64,000 bases of DNA, taken from NCBI GenBank assembly GCA_020438845.1, contig JAGQTV010000028.1, forward strand, positions 62,001-126,000, in the 5' to 3' direction. Origin of the DNA: Mycobacterium sp. (GTDB taxonomy: Bacteria; Actinomycetota; Actinomycetes; Mycobacteriales; Mycobacteriaceae). The notes below the pieces were generated by a model. It saw nothing but the letters and a program-made list of their open reading frames with translations, was not told the origin of the DNA and did no database searches. The position numbers were made by a program, and so were the translations under genes. Shown piece by piece: positions 24,788 through 34,052 of this stretch; position 1 is the stretch's first letter, and each line of letters begins with the position of its first letter.

Positions 24788-27700
24788 CCTACAGCCCCAC
24801 CGAACTGGCTGCAGCCCTTGGTCTTCCGCAGCCCACTGACGAGCAGGCCGCGGTGATCGCCGCACCACCGGGGCCGCTGGTGGTGGTCGCGGGCGCGGGC
24901 GCCGGGAAAACCGAGACCATGGCCGCGCGGGTGGTGTGGCTGGTGGCCAACGGATTCGCCGAACCGGGCCAGGTGCTGGGGTTGACGTTCACCCGCAAGG
25001 CCGCCGGGCAGCTGCTGCGTCGGGTGCGTTCGCGGCTGGCCCGGTTGGCCGGCCACCTCGGTGTCGACCATTCCGGATCTCCGACCGTGAGCACCTATCA
25101 CGCTTTCGCCGGGACGCTGCTGCGGGAATTCGGTCCGTTGTTGCCGGTGGAACCCGACGCCCGGCTGCTCAGTGACACCGAGATGTGGCAGTTGGCGCAC
25201 GAGGTGGTCAGCGCGCACCCGGGGCCCATACCCTTCGACAAGACCCCGGCGGCGGTCACCGCGATGGTTCTGCGGCTGTCCGGCGAACTGGCCGAGCACC
25301 TGGTCGACACCGCGCAGTTACGCAACACCCATGGCGAACTTGAGCGCCTCGTTCTCACCCTGCCGCCGGGACCCCGGCAGCGCGAGACCCCGAACCGCCG
25401 GCTGTTGGCCATGCTGGATACCCAGACCCAGCGGGCCGCGTTGGTGCCGCTCATCGACGCGCTGCACGCCCGGATGCGAGCCGAGAGGGTCATGGACTTC
25501 GGATCGCAGATGTCCGCGGCTGCCCGCTTGGCGTCGGCCTGTCCGCAGATCGGTGAGCAACTGCGGGCCCGCTATCGGGTGGTGTTGCTCGACGAATACC
25601 AGGACACTGGGCACGCCCAGCGGATCATGTTGTCCTCGTTGTTCTCCGGCGGAGACCAGGCCTTGACCGCGGTGGGCGACCCGATCCAGTCCATCTACGG
25701 CTGGCGTGGTGCCTCTGCCACCAACCTGCCGCGCTTCACCACCGACTTCCCCCGTGCCGACGGCTCCCCGGCTCCCACCTGCGAACTGCTGACCAGTTGG
25801 CGCAACCCGCCGCGCACACTCGAACTGGCCAACGCCGTGTCGGCCGAGGCCCGGCAGCGCTCGGTCGGGGTGAGCCCGCTGCGGCCGAGGCCGGGGGCGC
25901 AACCCGGCACGGTGCTGTGCACGCTGCGCAACGACGTCGTGGCCGAACGGCAGTGGGTGGCCGATCAAATTGCGCGCCGCTGGGGCGAAGGGGTCACGGC
26001 GGCGGTCCTGGTGCGCCGCAACGCCGATGCCGGACCGATGGCCCAGGAGCTCGTCGCCCGGGGAATACCGGTCGATGTGGTCGGCCTGGCAGGCCTGCTG
26101 TCGATTCCCGAAGTGGCCCAGATCGTCTCGACCCTGCGGCTGGTCGCAGACCCGGCCGACGGGGTGGCGGCGATGGCAGTGCTAACCGGGCCTCGGTGGC
26201 GGCTGGGTACCGCAGATCTGGCCGCATTGTGGCGGCGTGCCGTGGCTCTGGACGGCGGCAGGCCGAGGGCGGCCACTGCGCAGGAGATCGCTCTTGCCGC
26301 GGCAGACCCCGACTCCGCGTCGCTGGCCGACGCACTGGCCGACCCGGGCTCGGCCGACAACTACTCGGCGATGGGCTACCGCCGAATCACCGCATTGGAA
26401 GCTGAATTGACAAGGCTGCGAGGCCATCTCAACCTCACCCTGACCGACCTGGTGGCAGAAATCCGGCGCGTCATCGGGGTCGAGGTCGAGGTACGGGCGG
26501 CCGGTGGGGGAGCCGCGCATCTGGACCGCTTCGCCGATGTGGTGGCCCGCTACGAGACGGGGCGAACCGACCGGGCCGGTGTTGGAGTCGGTGTCGCTGC
26601 CGGCGCCAACGGCCTGCTCGACTATCTCGATGCCGCCGCCGTCCAGGAGAACGGTCTGGCGCCGGCTGACGTCGGTGTCTCTGAGGACCGCGTGCAGATC
26701 CTCACCGTGCATGCCGCCAAGGGCCTGGAGTGGCAGATCGTGGCCGTCCCGCACCTGAGCGCGCGGGTGTTCCCGTCCACCGCATCGGCGCGCACCTGGC
26801 TAAACGACCCGGCCGACCTGCCGCCACTGTTGCGCGGTGACCGCGCAGACGACCGTTTCGGGAACGGGTTGCACGGGGTACCGGTGCTCGACACCTCCGA
26901 GGTGTGCGACCGCAAGGCACTCCACGATGTCATCGACGCCCACCGCGGACAGTTGAACCGCCGACGTATCGACGAGGAACGTCGACTGCTCTACGTCGCC
27001 CTGACCCGCGCCGAGGACACTCTGCTGCTCTCCGGGCATCATTGGGGTGCAACCGAATCGACCCCACGGGGGCCGTCGGACTTTCTGGTTGAGATGAAGG
27101 GCATCATCGAGGCCACCGGGTGCGGCGAGATCGACGGGTGGGCCCCGGACCCGGCCGAAGGCGAAGCGAACCCGTTGCAGAGCAGCACCGTCGAGATGCT
27201 GTGGCCGGTCGACCCGTTGCCGAACCGCACCGATGTGGAGCGGGGGGCGAAGTTGGTGGCCCAGGCCATGGGCGGCGATCTCTGCCAGCCAGGAGATGAT
27301 CCCGACGGCTGGGCAGCCGAGGTCGACGCACTGCTGGCCGAACGAGCCCGGGCGCACCAGCCGCGTCCTGCGCCGTTACCCGGCCAGCTGTCGGTCAGTG
27401 CCTTGGTGGACCTCGACCGTGACCCGCGCGGTGCAGCCAGGCGGCTCACCCGAAGGCTGCCGGGCCGCCCCGACCCGCACGCCATGCTGGGCACCGCCTT
27501 CCACGACTGGGTGCAGCGCTTCTACGGGGCCGACCGGCTGTTCGATCTCGACGATCTGCCCGGTGCCGGGGATAGCAGCGTGGCCGCCGACCCCGACCAG
27601 TTGGCCGCCCTGCAAGCCGCCTTCAGCGCCTCCCCGTGGGCGATTCGCACTCCGGTCGACATCGAGGTGCCCTTCGAGATGGCGCTCGGCGACACTGTCG

Positions 27701-27978
27701 TGCGCGGTCGTATCGACGCGGTTTTCGCCGATCCCGACGGCGGGGTCACCGTGGTGGACTGGAAGACCGGCGATCCTCCGGCCGACGGGGAAGGCCGTCG
27801 GCACGCCGCGGTGCAGTTGGCCGTCTACCGGCTGGCCTGGGCGGCACTGGCCGGAGTTCCGGAATCGCGGGTGGGGGCTGCGTTCCACTACGTGCGGTCC
27901 GGACGGACCATCACGCCGGAATCCCTGGTCGGCCCTGAGGAACTACTGGGTCTGCTGCGCCGCAGCGTGGTTACATAG
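24784..27978 (+). CDS. adnB: Helicase-nuclease subunit AdnB
   Basis: 1064 residues, the lead motor and second nuclease of AdnAB. UvrD-like motifs are complete: Q motif PTDEQAAVI, Walker A AGAGAGKTET, TFTRKAAG, motif II VVLLDEYQDTGHAQ, motif [26 protein letters not shown], and motif VI ALTRAED. The C-terminal nuclease domain shows GTAFHDW, RGRIDAVF and VTVVDWKTG. It loads onto DNA ends and unwinds and degrades them in complex with AdnA. ATG 24784 overlaps the adnA stop by 4 bp. The helicase residues are all intact, unlike AdnA. Confidence 0.95.
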   Translation: MTYSPTELAAALGLPQPTDEQAAVIAAPPGPLVVVAGAGAGKTETMAARVVWLVANGFAEPGQVLGLTFTRKAAGQLLRRVRSRLARLAGHLGVDHSGSPTVSTYHAFAGTLLREFGPLLPVEPDARLLSDTEMWQLAHEVVSAHPGPIPFDKTPAAVTAMVLRLSGELAEHLVDTAQLRNTHGELERLVLTLPPGPRQRETPNRRLLAMLDTQTQRAALVPLIDALHARMRAERVMDFGSQMSAAARLASACPQIGEQLRARYRVVLLDEYQDTGHAQRIMLSSLFSGGDQALTAVGDPIQSIYGWRGASATNLPRFTTDFPRADGSPAPTCELLTSWRNPPRTLELANAVSAEARQRSVGVSPLRPRPGAQPGTVLCTLRNDVVAERQWVADQIARRWGEGVTAAVLVRRNADAGPMAQELVARGIPVDVVGLAGLLSIPEVAQIVSTLRLVADPADGVAAMAVLTGPRWRLGTADLAALWRRAVALDGGRPRAATAQEIALAAADPDSASLADALADPGSADNYSAMGYRRITALEAELTRLRGHLNLTLTDLVAEIRRVIGVEVEVRAAGGGAAHLDRFADVVARYETGRTDRAGVGVGVAAGANGLLDYLDAAAVQENGLAPADVGVSEDRVQILTVHAAKGLEWQIVAVPHLSARVFPSTASARTWLNDPADLPPLLRGDRADDRFGNGLHGVPVLDTSEVCDRKALHDVIDAHRGQLNRRRIDEERRLLYVALTRAEDTLLLSGHHWGATESTPRGPSDFLVEMKGIIEATGCGEIDGWAPDPAEGEANPLQSSTVEMLWPVDPLPNRTDVERGAKLVAQAMGGDLCQPGDDPDGWAAEVDALLAERARAHQPRPAPLPGQLSVSALVDLDRDPRGAARRLTRRLPGRPDPHAMLGTAFHDWVQRFYGADRLFDLDDLPGAGDSSVAADPDQLAALQAAFSASPWAIRTPVDIEVPFEMALGDTVVRGRIDAVFADPDGGVTVVDWKTGDPPADGEGRRHAAVQLAVYRLAWAALAGVPESRVGAAFHYVRSGRTITPESLVGPEELLGLLRRSVVT

Positions 27979-27983
27979 ATTTC

Positions 27984-29060
27984 GTGGTCGACCGGGAGAA
28001 GCAACGCCGCCTCTTCGCGATCAACGAGAACCTGACAACCAAGCCGGATTCCGCCCTCGTCGAGTACCTGCACATCCCGCAGCGTTTCGTCAGCCCGGGC
28101 CGGCGCATCGCGCAACGTCTGCTCTACGCCGTGGCGGCGTTGCTGGCCGCGGTGGTACTCGTCTACCTCGACCGTGACGGATACCGCGACGTGCGCGACC
28201 AGCCGATGACGTTCCTCGACTGCTTCTATTACGCCACCGTGTCACTGTCGACCACCGGCTACGGCGACATCACCCCGTACACCGAACGAGCGCGTCTGAT
28301 CAACATCCTGGTGATCACCCCGCTGCGGGTGGCGTTCCTTATCGTGCTCGTCGGTACCACGGTGGAGACGCTCACCGAGGCCTCGCGGCAAGCCCTGAAG
28401 ATTCAGCGTTGGAGGAAAAAGGTGCGCAACCACACCGTTGTCGTGGGCTACGGCACCAAGGGCCGTACTGCGGTGAGCGCGATGATCGGAGACGGAGTCG
28501 CCCCGGCCGAGATAGTCGTCGTCGACACCGACCAAACCTTGCTCGACCGCGCCAGTTCCGCCGGCCTGGTGACTGTGCGCGGCGACGCCAACCGATCCGA
28601 CGTGCTGCGGTTGGCCGGAGCTCCGCACGCCAAGGCCATCGTCGTCGCCACCAACAGCGATCCGACCGCGGTGTTGGTCACCCTCACCGCCCGCGAACTG
28701 GCGCCCAAAGCGGCCATCATCGCCGCGGTCCGCGAGGGGGAGAACCGCCACCTGCTGCTGCAATCGGGCGCCGACTCGGTTGTGGTGTCATCGGAGACGG
28801 CGGGTCGCCTTCTGGGCCTGGCGACGAGCAAGCCGACGGTGGTCGAGATGATCGAGGACCTGCTGACCCCGCATGAGGGGTTCGCCATCGCCGAACGGGA
28901 GGTCGAGAGTGAGGAGATCGGCGGATCCCCGCGGCATCTGCCTGAGATCGTGCTCGGCTTGGTTCGGGACGGCCAACTGCTGCGGCTGACCGACCCGGGC
29001 GCCGATGCTTTGGAGAAGTCCGACCGGCTGCTGTTCGTCCGCGACGCAGAGGCGGGCTGA
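27984..29060 (+). CDS. Two-TM potassium channel with RCK (TrkA-N) domain
   Basis: 358 residues. After a 35-residue cytoplasmic start there are two transmembrane helices flanking a pore loop with the K+ selectivity filter TTGYGD (90-95). Next comes an RCK domain with the Rossmann motif VVVGYGTKG and a C-terminal RCK_C-like lobe. It conducts K+ under control of a nucleotide or cation bound to the RCK domain. GTG 27984 is 3 bp after the adnB stop. In mycobacteria the gene sits between adnB and nudC, so it is probably co-transcribed with them. Confidence 0.92.
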   Translation: MVDREKQRRLFAINENLTTKPDSALVEYLHIPQRFVSPGRRIAQRLLYAVAALLAAVVLVYLDRDGYRDVRDQPMTFLDCFYYATVSLSTTGYGDITPYTERARLINILVITPLRVAFLIVLVGTTVETLTEASRQALKIQRWRKKVRNHTVVVGYGTKGRTAVSAMIGDGVAPAEIVVVDTDQTLLDRASSAGLVTVRGDANRSDVLRLAGAPHAKAIVVATNSDPTAVLVTLTARELAPKAAIIAAVREGENRHLLLQSGADSVVVSSETAGRLLGLATSKPTVVEMIEDLLTPHEGFAIAEREVESEEIGGSPRHLPEIVLGLVRDGQLLRLTDPGADALEKSDRLLFVRDAEAG

Positions 29061-29066
29061 TCGGCG

Positions 29067-29984
29067 GTGAGCTTCCGGCTGCGCAATATCCCGGTGCTAT
29101 CCCGGGTCGGCGCCGATCGCGCCGACGATCTGCGCACCGACGTCGACGCCGCGGTCGCCGGGTGGTCCGAGGCAGTGCTGCTGCGGGTCGACAACCGCAA
29201 CCAAGTGCTCCTGGCCGACGGCGCCCTGGCGCTCGGCCCGGCCACCGGCTTCGCCGACACCCCACCGGCTGACGCAGTGTTTCTCGGCCGGCTCGCAGAC
29301 GGCCGCCATGTATGGGCGGTGCGGGCCCCGCTGGAACCTCCCGACCAGGGTGAGACCGCGGTGGTCGACCCCCGGCGCACCAGCCAACCGTTCGACGACG
29401 CCAGCGCTGGGTTGGTGGCCTCCGCCCTCGCCCTGCTCAATTGGCATGACCGGGCCCGGTATTCGCCGGTGGACGGCTCACCCACCCGGCCGGTTCGGGC
29501 CGGCTGGGCTCGGCGTAACCCGCTGACCGGCGAGGAGGAGTTTCCCCGTATCGACCCGGCGGTGATCTGCCTGGTGCACGACGGGGCAGACCGCGCCGTG
29601 CTGGCCCGCCAGGCGGTGTGGCCACCGCGGCTGTTCTCCTTGCTGGCCGGTTTCGTCGAGGCGGGGGAGTCGTTCGAGTCCTGCGTGGTCCGCGAGATCG
29701 CCGAGGAGATCGGGCTGACGGTGACCGACGTGCAGTACCTGGGCAGCCAGCCCTGGCCGTTCCCGCGTTCCTTGATGGTCGGCTTTCACGCCCTCGGCGA
29801 CCCCGATCAGGAGTTCGTTTTCCGCGACGGCGAGATCGCAGAGGCCGCGTGGTTCACCCGCGCCGAGGTGCGCGACGCCCTGGCCGCCGGCGATTGGAGC
29901 AGCAAGTCCGATTCGCGGCTGCTGCTGCCCGGCACCATCTCGATCGCCCGCGAGATCATCGAGTCCTGGGCCGCGGCCGACTGA
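29067..29984 (+). CDS. nudC: NADH pyrophosphatase NudC
   Basis: 305-residue Nudix hydrolase that splits NAD(H) into NMN(H) and AMP and can remove NAD caps from RNA. The Nudix box GFVEAGESFESCVVREIAEEIG is intact, and the NudC-specific SQPWPFPRSLM signature lies just after it. The usual zinc-ribbon cysteine pairs before the Nudix domain are missing; there is only one Cys there (ICLVHDG). M. tuberculosis NudC activates isoniazid/ethionamide-NAD adduct breakdown. GTG 29067 starts 6 bp after the channel stop codon. Confidence 0.92.
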   Translation: MSFRLRNIPVLSRVGADRADDLRTDVDAAVAGWSEAVLLRVDNRNQVLLADGALALGPATGFADTPPADAVFLGRLADGRHVWAVRAPLEPPDQGETAVVDPRRTSQPFDDASAGLVASALALLNWHDRARYSPVDGSPTRPVRAGWARRNPLTGEEEFPRIDPAVICLVHDGADRAVLARQAVWPPRLFSLLAGFVEAGESFESCVVREIAEEIGLTVTDVQYLGSQPWPFPRSLMVGFHALGDPDQEFVFRDGEIAEAAWFTRAEVRDALAAGDWSSKSDSRLLLPGTISIAREIIESWAAAD

Positions 29985-30042
29985 GGGCCCGCGCCGCCCG
30001 AGGAAAAGTGTTGTGCCTCCGGAGACCTCCGAACTACCGGGG

Positions 30043-30282
30043 CTACATCCCCAGCTTGGCCTTGACGGCTCCGATGCTGGGGTTCGTCAACGCCGTCCCG
30101 TCGGCGAACTTCAGCGTCGGCACGGTCTGATTCCCGTGGTTGACCGACATTACGAACTGCGCCGCAGCCGGGTCGTGCTCGATGTCCACCTCGGTGAAGG
30201 TGATACCTGCCGCCTTCATTGCGACCTTCAGTCGCTTGCAGTAGCCGCACCACACGGTGGTGTACATGGTCACGTCGGGCAT
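30043..30282 (-). CDS. mrx1: Mycoredoxin Mrx1
   Basis: 79-residue glutaredoxin-like protein that uses mycothiol to reduce mixed disulfides. The active site WCGYC (Cys12, Cys15) is followed by a cis-Pro segment NQTVPTLKF and a C-terminal glutaredoxin helix. ATG 30282 is selected because a TAAGTT -10 hexamer ends 7 nt before it, making a leaderless mRNA; an upstream TTG at 30291 is unlikely. It is divergent from uvrD2 by 29 bp, as in M. tuberculosis. Confidence 0.93.
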   Translation of the reverse strand: MPDVTMYTTVWCGYCKRLKVAMKAAGITFTEVDIEHDPAAAQFVMSVNHGNQTVPTLKFADGTALTNPSIGAVKAKLGM

Positions 30283-30311
30283 AGCGGTCAACTTAGCAAT
30301 TCCCTGCCAAG

Positions 30312-32399
30312 ATGGACGCCATGCCGCCGATCGCCGACCATCTCGCCGGCCTCGACGACGAACAGCGCGAGGCCGTCCTGGCCCCCCGAGGCCCGTTGTG
30401 CGTGCTAGCCGGTGCCGGTACCGGGAAAACCCGCACCATCACCCATCGCATCGCTCACCTCATCGCCGACGGCCACGTGGCGGCAGGCCAGGTGCTGGCG
30501 GTCACCTTCACCTCCCGCGCGGCCGGTGAGATGCGAACCAGGTTGCGAACCATGGATGTTGCCGGCGTGCAGGCGCTGACCTTTCACGCCGCCGCCCGCC
30601 GGCAGCTTTCCTACTTCTGGCCGCGCGTCGTCGGAGACACCGGGTGGCAACTGCTGGACAGCAAGTTCGCTGTCGTCGCCCAGGCCGCGAACAGGTCTCG
30701 GCTGCAGGTCTCCACCGAAGACGTGCGCGACCTGGCCGGTGAGATCGAGTGGGCAAAAGCCTCGCTCATCAGTCCCGAGGACTACCCGAACGCCGTCGCT
30801 GAGTCTTCCCGGGACATCCCGTTGGACGCCCAGAAGGTCTCCGCCGTCTACTCCGCCTACGAGAAACTCAAGGCCGACCGCGACGGGGTCACACTGCTTG
30901 ACTTCGACGACCTGCTGCTGCACACCGCGGCCGCGATCGAGAACGACCCCGTGGTGGCGGCGGAGTTCCGGGACCGCTACCGCTGCTTCGTCGTCGACGA
31001 GTACCAGGACGTCACGCCGCTGCAGCAGCGGGTGCTCGACGCCTGGCTCGGCGAGCGCGACGACCTGACCGTCGTCGGCGACGCCAACCAGACCATCTAC
31101 TCCTTCACCGGCGCCTCGCCGCGCTATCTGCTCGACTTCTCGCGACGGTTCCCCGACGCGACCGTCGTTCGACTTGAGCGCGACTACCGCTCCACCCCGC
31201 AGGTGGTGTCACTGGCCAACCGGGTGATCGCCGCGGCCCGGGGCCGGATGGCCGGATCCAAGCTGCACCTGATCGGCCAGCGCCCACCGGGTGCAGAGCC
31301 GACCTTTCACGAGCACCCCGATGAGGTGGCCGAGGCCGCCGCAGTGGCCCGCGCGGCCAAGAAGCTCATCGCCGCCGGCACCCCGGCCGCCGAGATCGCG
31401 GTGCTTTACCGGATCAACGCACAATCCGAGGTGTACGAGGAGGCGCTCACCGCGGCCGGTATCCCGTTCCAGGTGCGCGGCGGGGAAGGATTCTTCAGCC
31501 GACAGGAGATCCGCCAGTCGCTGGTGGCCCTGCAGCGTGCCGCCGAGCGGGGCGTCACCGGGGAGCTTCCCGATGTTGTCCGCAATCTCCTTGAGCCGCT
31601 TGGTCTTACCGCTGAGACACCTGCGGGCGTCAAGGCCCGGGAACGCTGGGAGGCACTGACGGCGCTGGCCGAACTCGTCGACGAAGAGGTCGCCGTCCGA
31701 CCTGATCTCGACCTGTCCGCACTGGTCGCCGAATTGCGGGTGCGTGCCGACGCCCGCCACCCGCCGACCGTCCAGGGCGTCACGCTGGCGTCGTTCCATG
31801 CCGCCAAGGGGCTCGAATGGGATGCCGTTTTCCTGGTCGGCCTGGCCGATGCAACCCTTCCCATCAGCCATGCTCTGAGCCACGGCCCGGACAGCGAAGC
31901 GGTCGAAGAAGAACGTCGTCTGCTCTACGTCGGAGTCACCAGGGCCCGAACGCATTTGGCACTCAGCTGGGCGCTGGCCCGCGCCCCGGGTGGTCGGCAG
32001 GGCAGAAAACCCTCCCGCTTCCTCAACGGCATCGCCCCCCAGACCAGGGCCGAAGTCTCGGCGCCGAACAAGCCGCGACGCCAGCGCGGCGCCACCCCCC
32101 GCTGCCGGGTCTGTAACGCCGTGCTCACCGCCACCACCGCAATCATGTTGCGGCGCTGCGAAACCTGCTCGGTCGATATCGATGAGGAACTGCTCGCCCA
32201 ACTCAAGGACTGGCGAATCGCGATGGCCAGGGAACTCGGCGTACCGGCCTACGTCGTCTTCACCGACAACACCCTGATCGCCATCGCCGAGTCGCTGCCC
32301 ACCGATGACACCGCATTGATCGCGATCCCGGGTATCGGCGCCCGCAAGCTCGAGCAGTTCGGCAGCGACGTACTGGAACTGGTACGCCGCCGCCAGTAG
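30312..32399 (+). CDS. uvrD2: DNA helicase UvrD2
   Basis: 695-residue SF1A DNA helicase, essential in mycobacteria. Motifs include Walker [21 protein letters not shown], motif [35 protein letters not shown] and [14 protein letters not shown]. The C-terminus has a tetracysteine module CRVCNAV...CETC and an HRDC domain (about 600-690), which is specific to UvrD2. ATG 30312 is used; ATG 30321 in the same frame would shorten it by three residues. The gene is separated by 12 bp from the MPT63-like gene, which converges on it. Confidence 0.94.
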   Translation: MDAMPPIADHLAGLDDEQREAVLAPRGPLCVLAGAGTGKTRTITHRIAHLIADGHVAAGQVLAVTFTSRAAGEMRTRLRTMDVAGVQALTFHAAARRQLSYFWPRVVGDTGWQLLDSKFAVVAQAANRSRLQVSTEDVRDLAGEIEWAKASLISPEDYPNAVAESSRDIPLDAQKVSAVYSAYEKLKADRDGVTLLDFDDLLLHTAAAIENDPVVAAEFRDRYRCFVVDEYQDVTPLQQRVLDAWLGERDDLTVVGDANQTIYSFTGASPRYLLDFSRRFPDATVVRLERDYRSTPQVVSLANRVIAAARGRMAGSKLHLIGQRPPGAEPTFHEHPDEVAEAAAVARAAKKLIAAGTPAAEIAVLYRINAQSEVYEEALTAAGIPFQVRGGEGFFSRQEIRQSLVALQRAAERGVTGELPDVVRNLLEPLGLTAETPAGVKARERWEALTALAELVDEEVAVRPDLDLSALVAELRVRADARHPPTVQGVTLASFHAAKGLEWDAVFLVGLADATLPISHALSHGPDSEAVEEERRLLYVGVTRARTHLALSWALARAPGGRQGRKPSRFLNGIAPQTRAEVSAPNKPRRQRGATPRCRVCNAVLTATTAIMLRRCETCSVDIDEELLAQLKDWRIAMARELGVPAYVVFTDNTLIAIAESLPTDDTALIAIPGIGARKLEQFGSDVLELVRRRQ

Positions 32400-32411
32400 C
32401 CAACTGCCCGC

Positions 32412-32945
32412 TCAGAAGCCGGTGCTGTGCGGCATCATCGGGTCATGCGGCGGGGGTGCCGGCGGGGCCGGGTTACTCATGGCCTGACCGACCCAGATCA
32501 ACAGATCATCGACGCCGTTGTTGTAAACGACGCTGTCGGGAACCTGGCCGACCACGTCGAAGTAGATTCGGCCACTGGACTTCTGGCCCTGGGCCAGGGT
32601 CAGGCCCTGGATGCCGCCCCAGGTCGGAACGGCGAGCATCCGGTAGGTGTCTCCATTGGCCGCGCGGGCGTTGAACATCGGCAGCAGCGGGGTGACGGTG
32701 CCCTTGACGGCATCGACCGTCACCGAGGCTTGATACAGCCTCCCTGCCACCGGGTAGGGGATCACGTCGACGCTGGGTGCCAGATAGTCCACCATGTAGC
32801 CGGTAACGACGAGTCCGTTTGCGTTGGTGAGGGTTTGGGTGGTTCCGAATGGAGCCACCGGGGCGGCCGATCCGGCCGGCGCGGTGCTGAGAGCGATCGT
32901 CGCGGCCGCGGCCGCGACACAGAACTTCATCCTGATTGTGGCCAT
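32412..32945 (-). CDS. Secreted immunoglobulin-like protein, MPT63-type (DUF1942)
   Basis: 177 residues with a Sec signal peptide (KFCVAAAAATIALSTAPAGSAA). The mature part matches the MPT63 antigen pattern: VVTGYMVDYL, YPVAGRLYQASVTVDAVKGTVTPLL, NARAANGDTYR, GRIYFDV and VYNNGVDDLLIWV. The fold is an immunoglobulin-like beta sandwich. A Pro-rich C-terminal extension (PAPPAPPPHDPMMP) of about 25 residues is additional compared with MPT63. The in-frame ATG at 32930 is an alternative start and would leave a better-shaped signal peptide. The function is unknown. Confidence 0.85.
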   Translation of the reverse strand: MATIRMKFCVAAAAATIALSTAPAGSAAPVAPFGTTQTLTNANGLVVTGYMVDYLAPSVDVIPYPVAGRLYQASVTVDAVKGTVTPLLPMFNARAANGDTYRMLAVPTWGGIQGLTLAQGQKSSGRIYFDVVGQVPDSVVYNNGVDDLLIWVGQAMSNPAPPAPPPHDPMMPHSTGF

Positions 32946-32968
32946 ATATAGACCCTACTAAATCTGCA

Positions 32969-32997
32969 CCGACTAGAAGGGAAAGTCGGGCTATCGT
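32969..32997 (+). promoter_or_regulatory. TetR operator and leaderless promoter of the tetR-mmpS-mmpL operon
   Basis: CCGACT (32969-32974) and AGTCGG (32984-32989) form a perfect inverted repeat around a 9-nt spacer. It directly precedes a TATCGT -10 hexamer (32992-32997), which is 6 nt from the GTG of tetR. A repressor bound here would cover the -35/-10 spacer, suggesting autorepression and control of the whole operon. It may also affect the divergent MPT63-like gene. Confidence 0.55.
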
Positions 32998-33003
32998 GAC
33001 CCG

Positions 33004-33609
33004 GTGACCAAGACTGCCCGGGAGAGCGAGTTACTTGCGGTCACGCTGGGTCTGCTGCAGCAGAAGGGTTACGACGGTCTGACGGTCGACGACGTCGCCG
33101 CCACCGCCCACGCCAGCAAGGCCACCATGTACCGACGCTGGCCCAACAAGGCCGAACTGGTTCTGGCCGCGGTCACCGAGGGGATCCGGCAAGTGTCGGT
33201 CCCGCCGAACACCGGGAACCTGCGGGATGACCTGCTGGCGATCGGCACCACGGTGTGCGAGCAGGCCCACGAGCATGCCGGAACCATGCGGGCCGTGCTG
33301 GTCGAGGTGTCGCGCATTCCCGAACTGAACGACACCCTGCAGCGTGAGTTCTTCGAGCAGCGCAGGAAGGTGATCACCCACGTGCTGCACCAGGCCGTCG
33401 AGCGCGGCGAGATCGATTCCGACGCCCTCGACGACGAACTGTGGGACGTGCTGCCCGGCTACCTCGTCTACCGTTCGGTCATTCAGAACCGGACGCCCAC
33501 TCGCCGTACCGTCGAAGCACTCGTCGACCAGGTCATCATTCCGGGCTTGACTCGCACCCGCGTAAATCCTGCGCCTGGCGGTACCGTCCCGTACTGTTCG
33601 GCGTGGTGA
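33004..33609 (+). CDS. TetR-family regulator of the mmpS/mmpL operon
   Basis: 201 residues; TetR DNA-binding domain at the N-terminus (TLGLLQQKGYDGLTVDDVA, recognition helix SKATMYRRWPNK), then a helical ligand domain of the C-terminal TetR_C_16-like type. GTG 33004 follows a leaderless -10 box and the inverted repeat proposed as its operator. The stop overlaps the mmpS GTG, so regulator and exporter genes form one coupled operon. Repression relieved by a lipid or drug substrate of the exporter is the natural model, but the ligand is not known. Confidence 0.88.
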   Translation: MTKTARESELLAVTLGLLQQKGYDGLTVDDVAATAHASKATMYRRWPNKAELVLAAVTEGIRQVSVPPNTGNLRDDLLAIGTTVCEQAHEHAGTMRAVLVEVSRIPELNDTLQREFFEQRRKVITHVLHQAVERGEIDSDALDDELWDVLPGYLVYRSVIQNRTPTRRTVEALVDQVIIPGLTRTRVNPAPGGTVPYCSAW

Positions 33610-34052
33610 AAAGCAATCCCGTCGTCCGGCTTGTTGCTCGGGGCTGGATGCTGTTCGTAGCCGCCGCCGTCATTGGCGTCGTCGGGTTCTCCGTTTACCG
33701 GTTGCACGGAATTTTCGGCTCGAATGTGAACACCAGCACTCCCAGCGGCGCCGCCGGCGAGATCGTCCCCTTCAACCCCAAGACCGTCGTCTACGAGGTC
33801 TTCGGTGACCCGGGGGCGACAGCCCAGATCAGCTACACCGACGTCCACGCCCGTCCGCAGCACGTCGAGAGCACGTCGCTGCCATGGTCCTATGAAGACT
33901 CCACGACCGCACCCGCGGTGATCGCCAACGTCATGGCCCAGAGCGACGGTTCGTCGCTGGGCTGTCGCGTCATCATCGACGGCAAAGTCAAGGCCGAACG
34001 CGTGGTAAATGCACCCAATGCGTACACCTATTGTCTGGACAAGTCCGGATGA
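33603..34052 (+). CDS. mmpS: MmpS-family accessory protein
   Basis: 149 residues: a short basic start, one transmembrane helix (about 16-36) and a periplasmic MmpS domain. The domain signatures are TVVYEVFGDPGATAQISYTD, STSLPWSYEDST, and two conserved cysteines (LGCRVI, YTYCLD). MmpS proteins assist their cognate MmpL transporter. GTG 33603 or 33606 may be used; both overlap the tetR stop. Its own stop overlaps the mmpL ATG (ATGA), so the three genes are translationally coupled. The numeric subfamily (MmpS4/5-like) is not decided here. Confidence 0.9.
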   Translation: MVKSNPVVRLVARGWMLFVAAAVIGVVGFSVYRLHGIFGSNVNTSTPSGAAGEIVPFNPKTVVYEVFGDPGATAQISYTDVHARPQHVESTSLPWSYEDSTTAPAVIANVMAQSDGSSLGCRVIIDGKVKAERVVNAPNAYTYCLDKSG

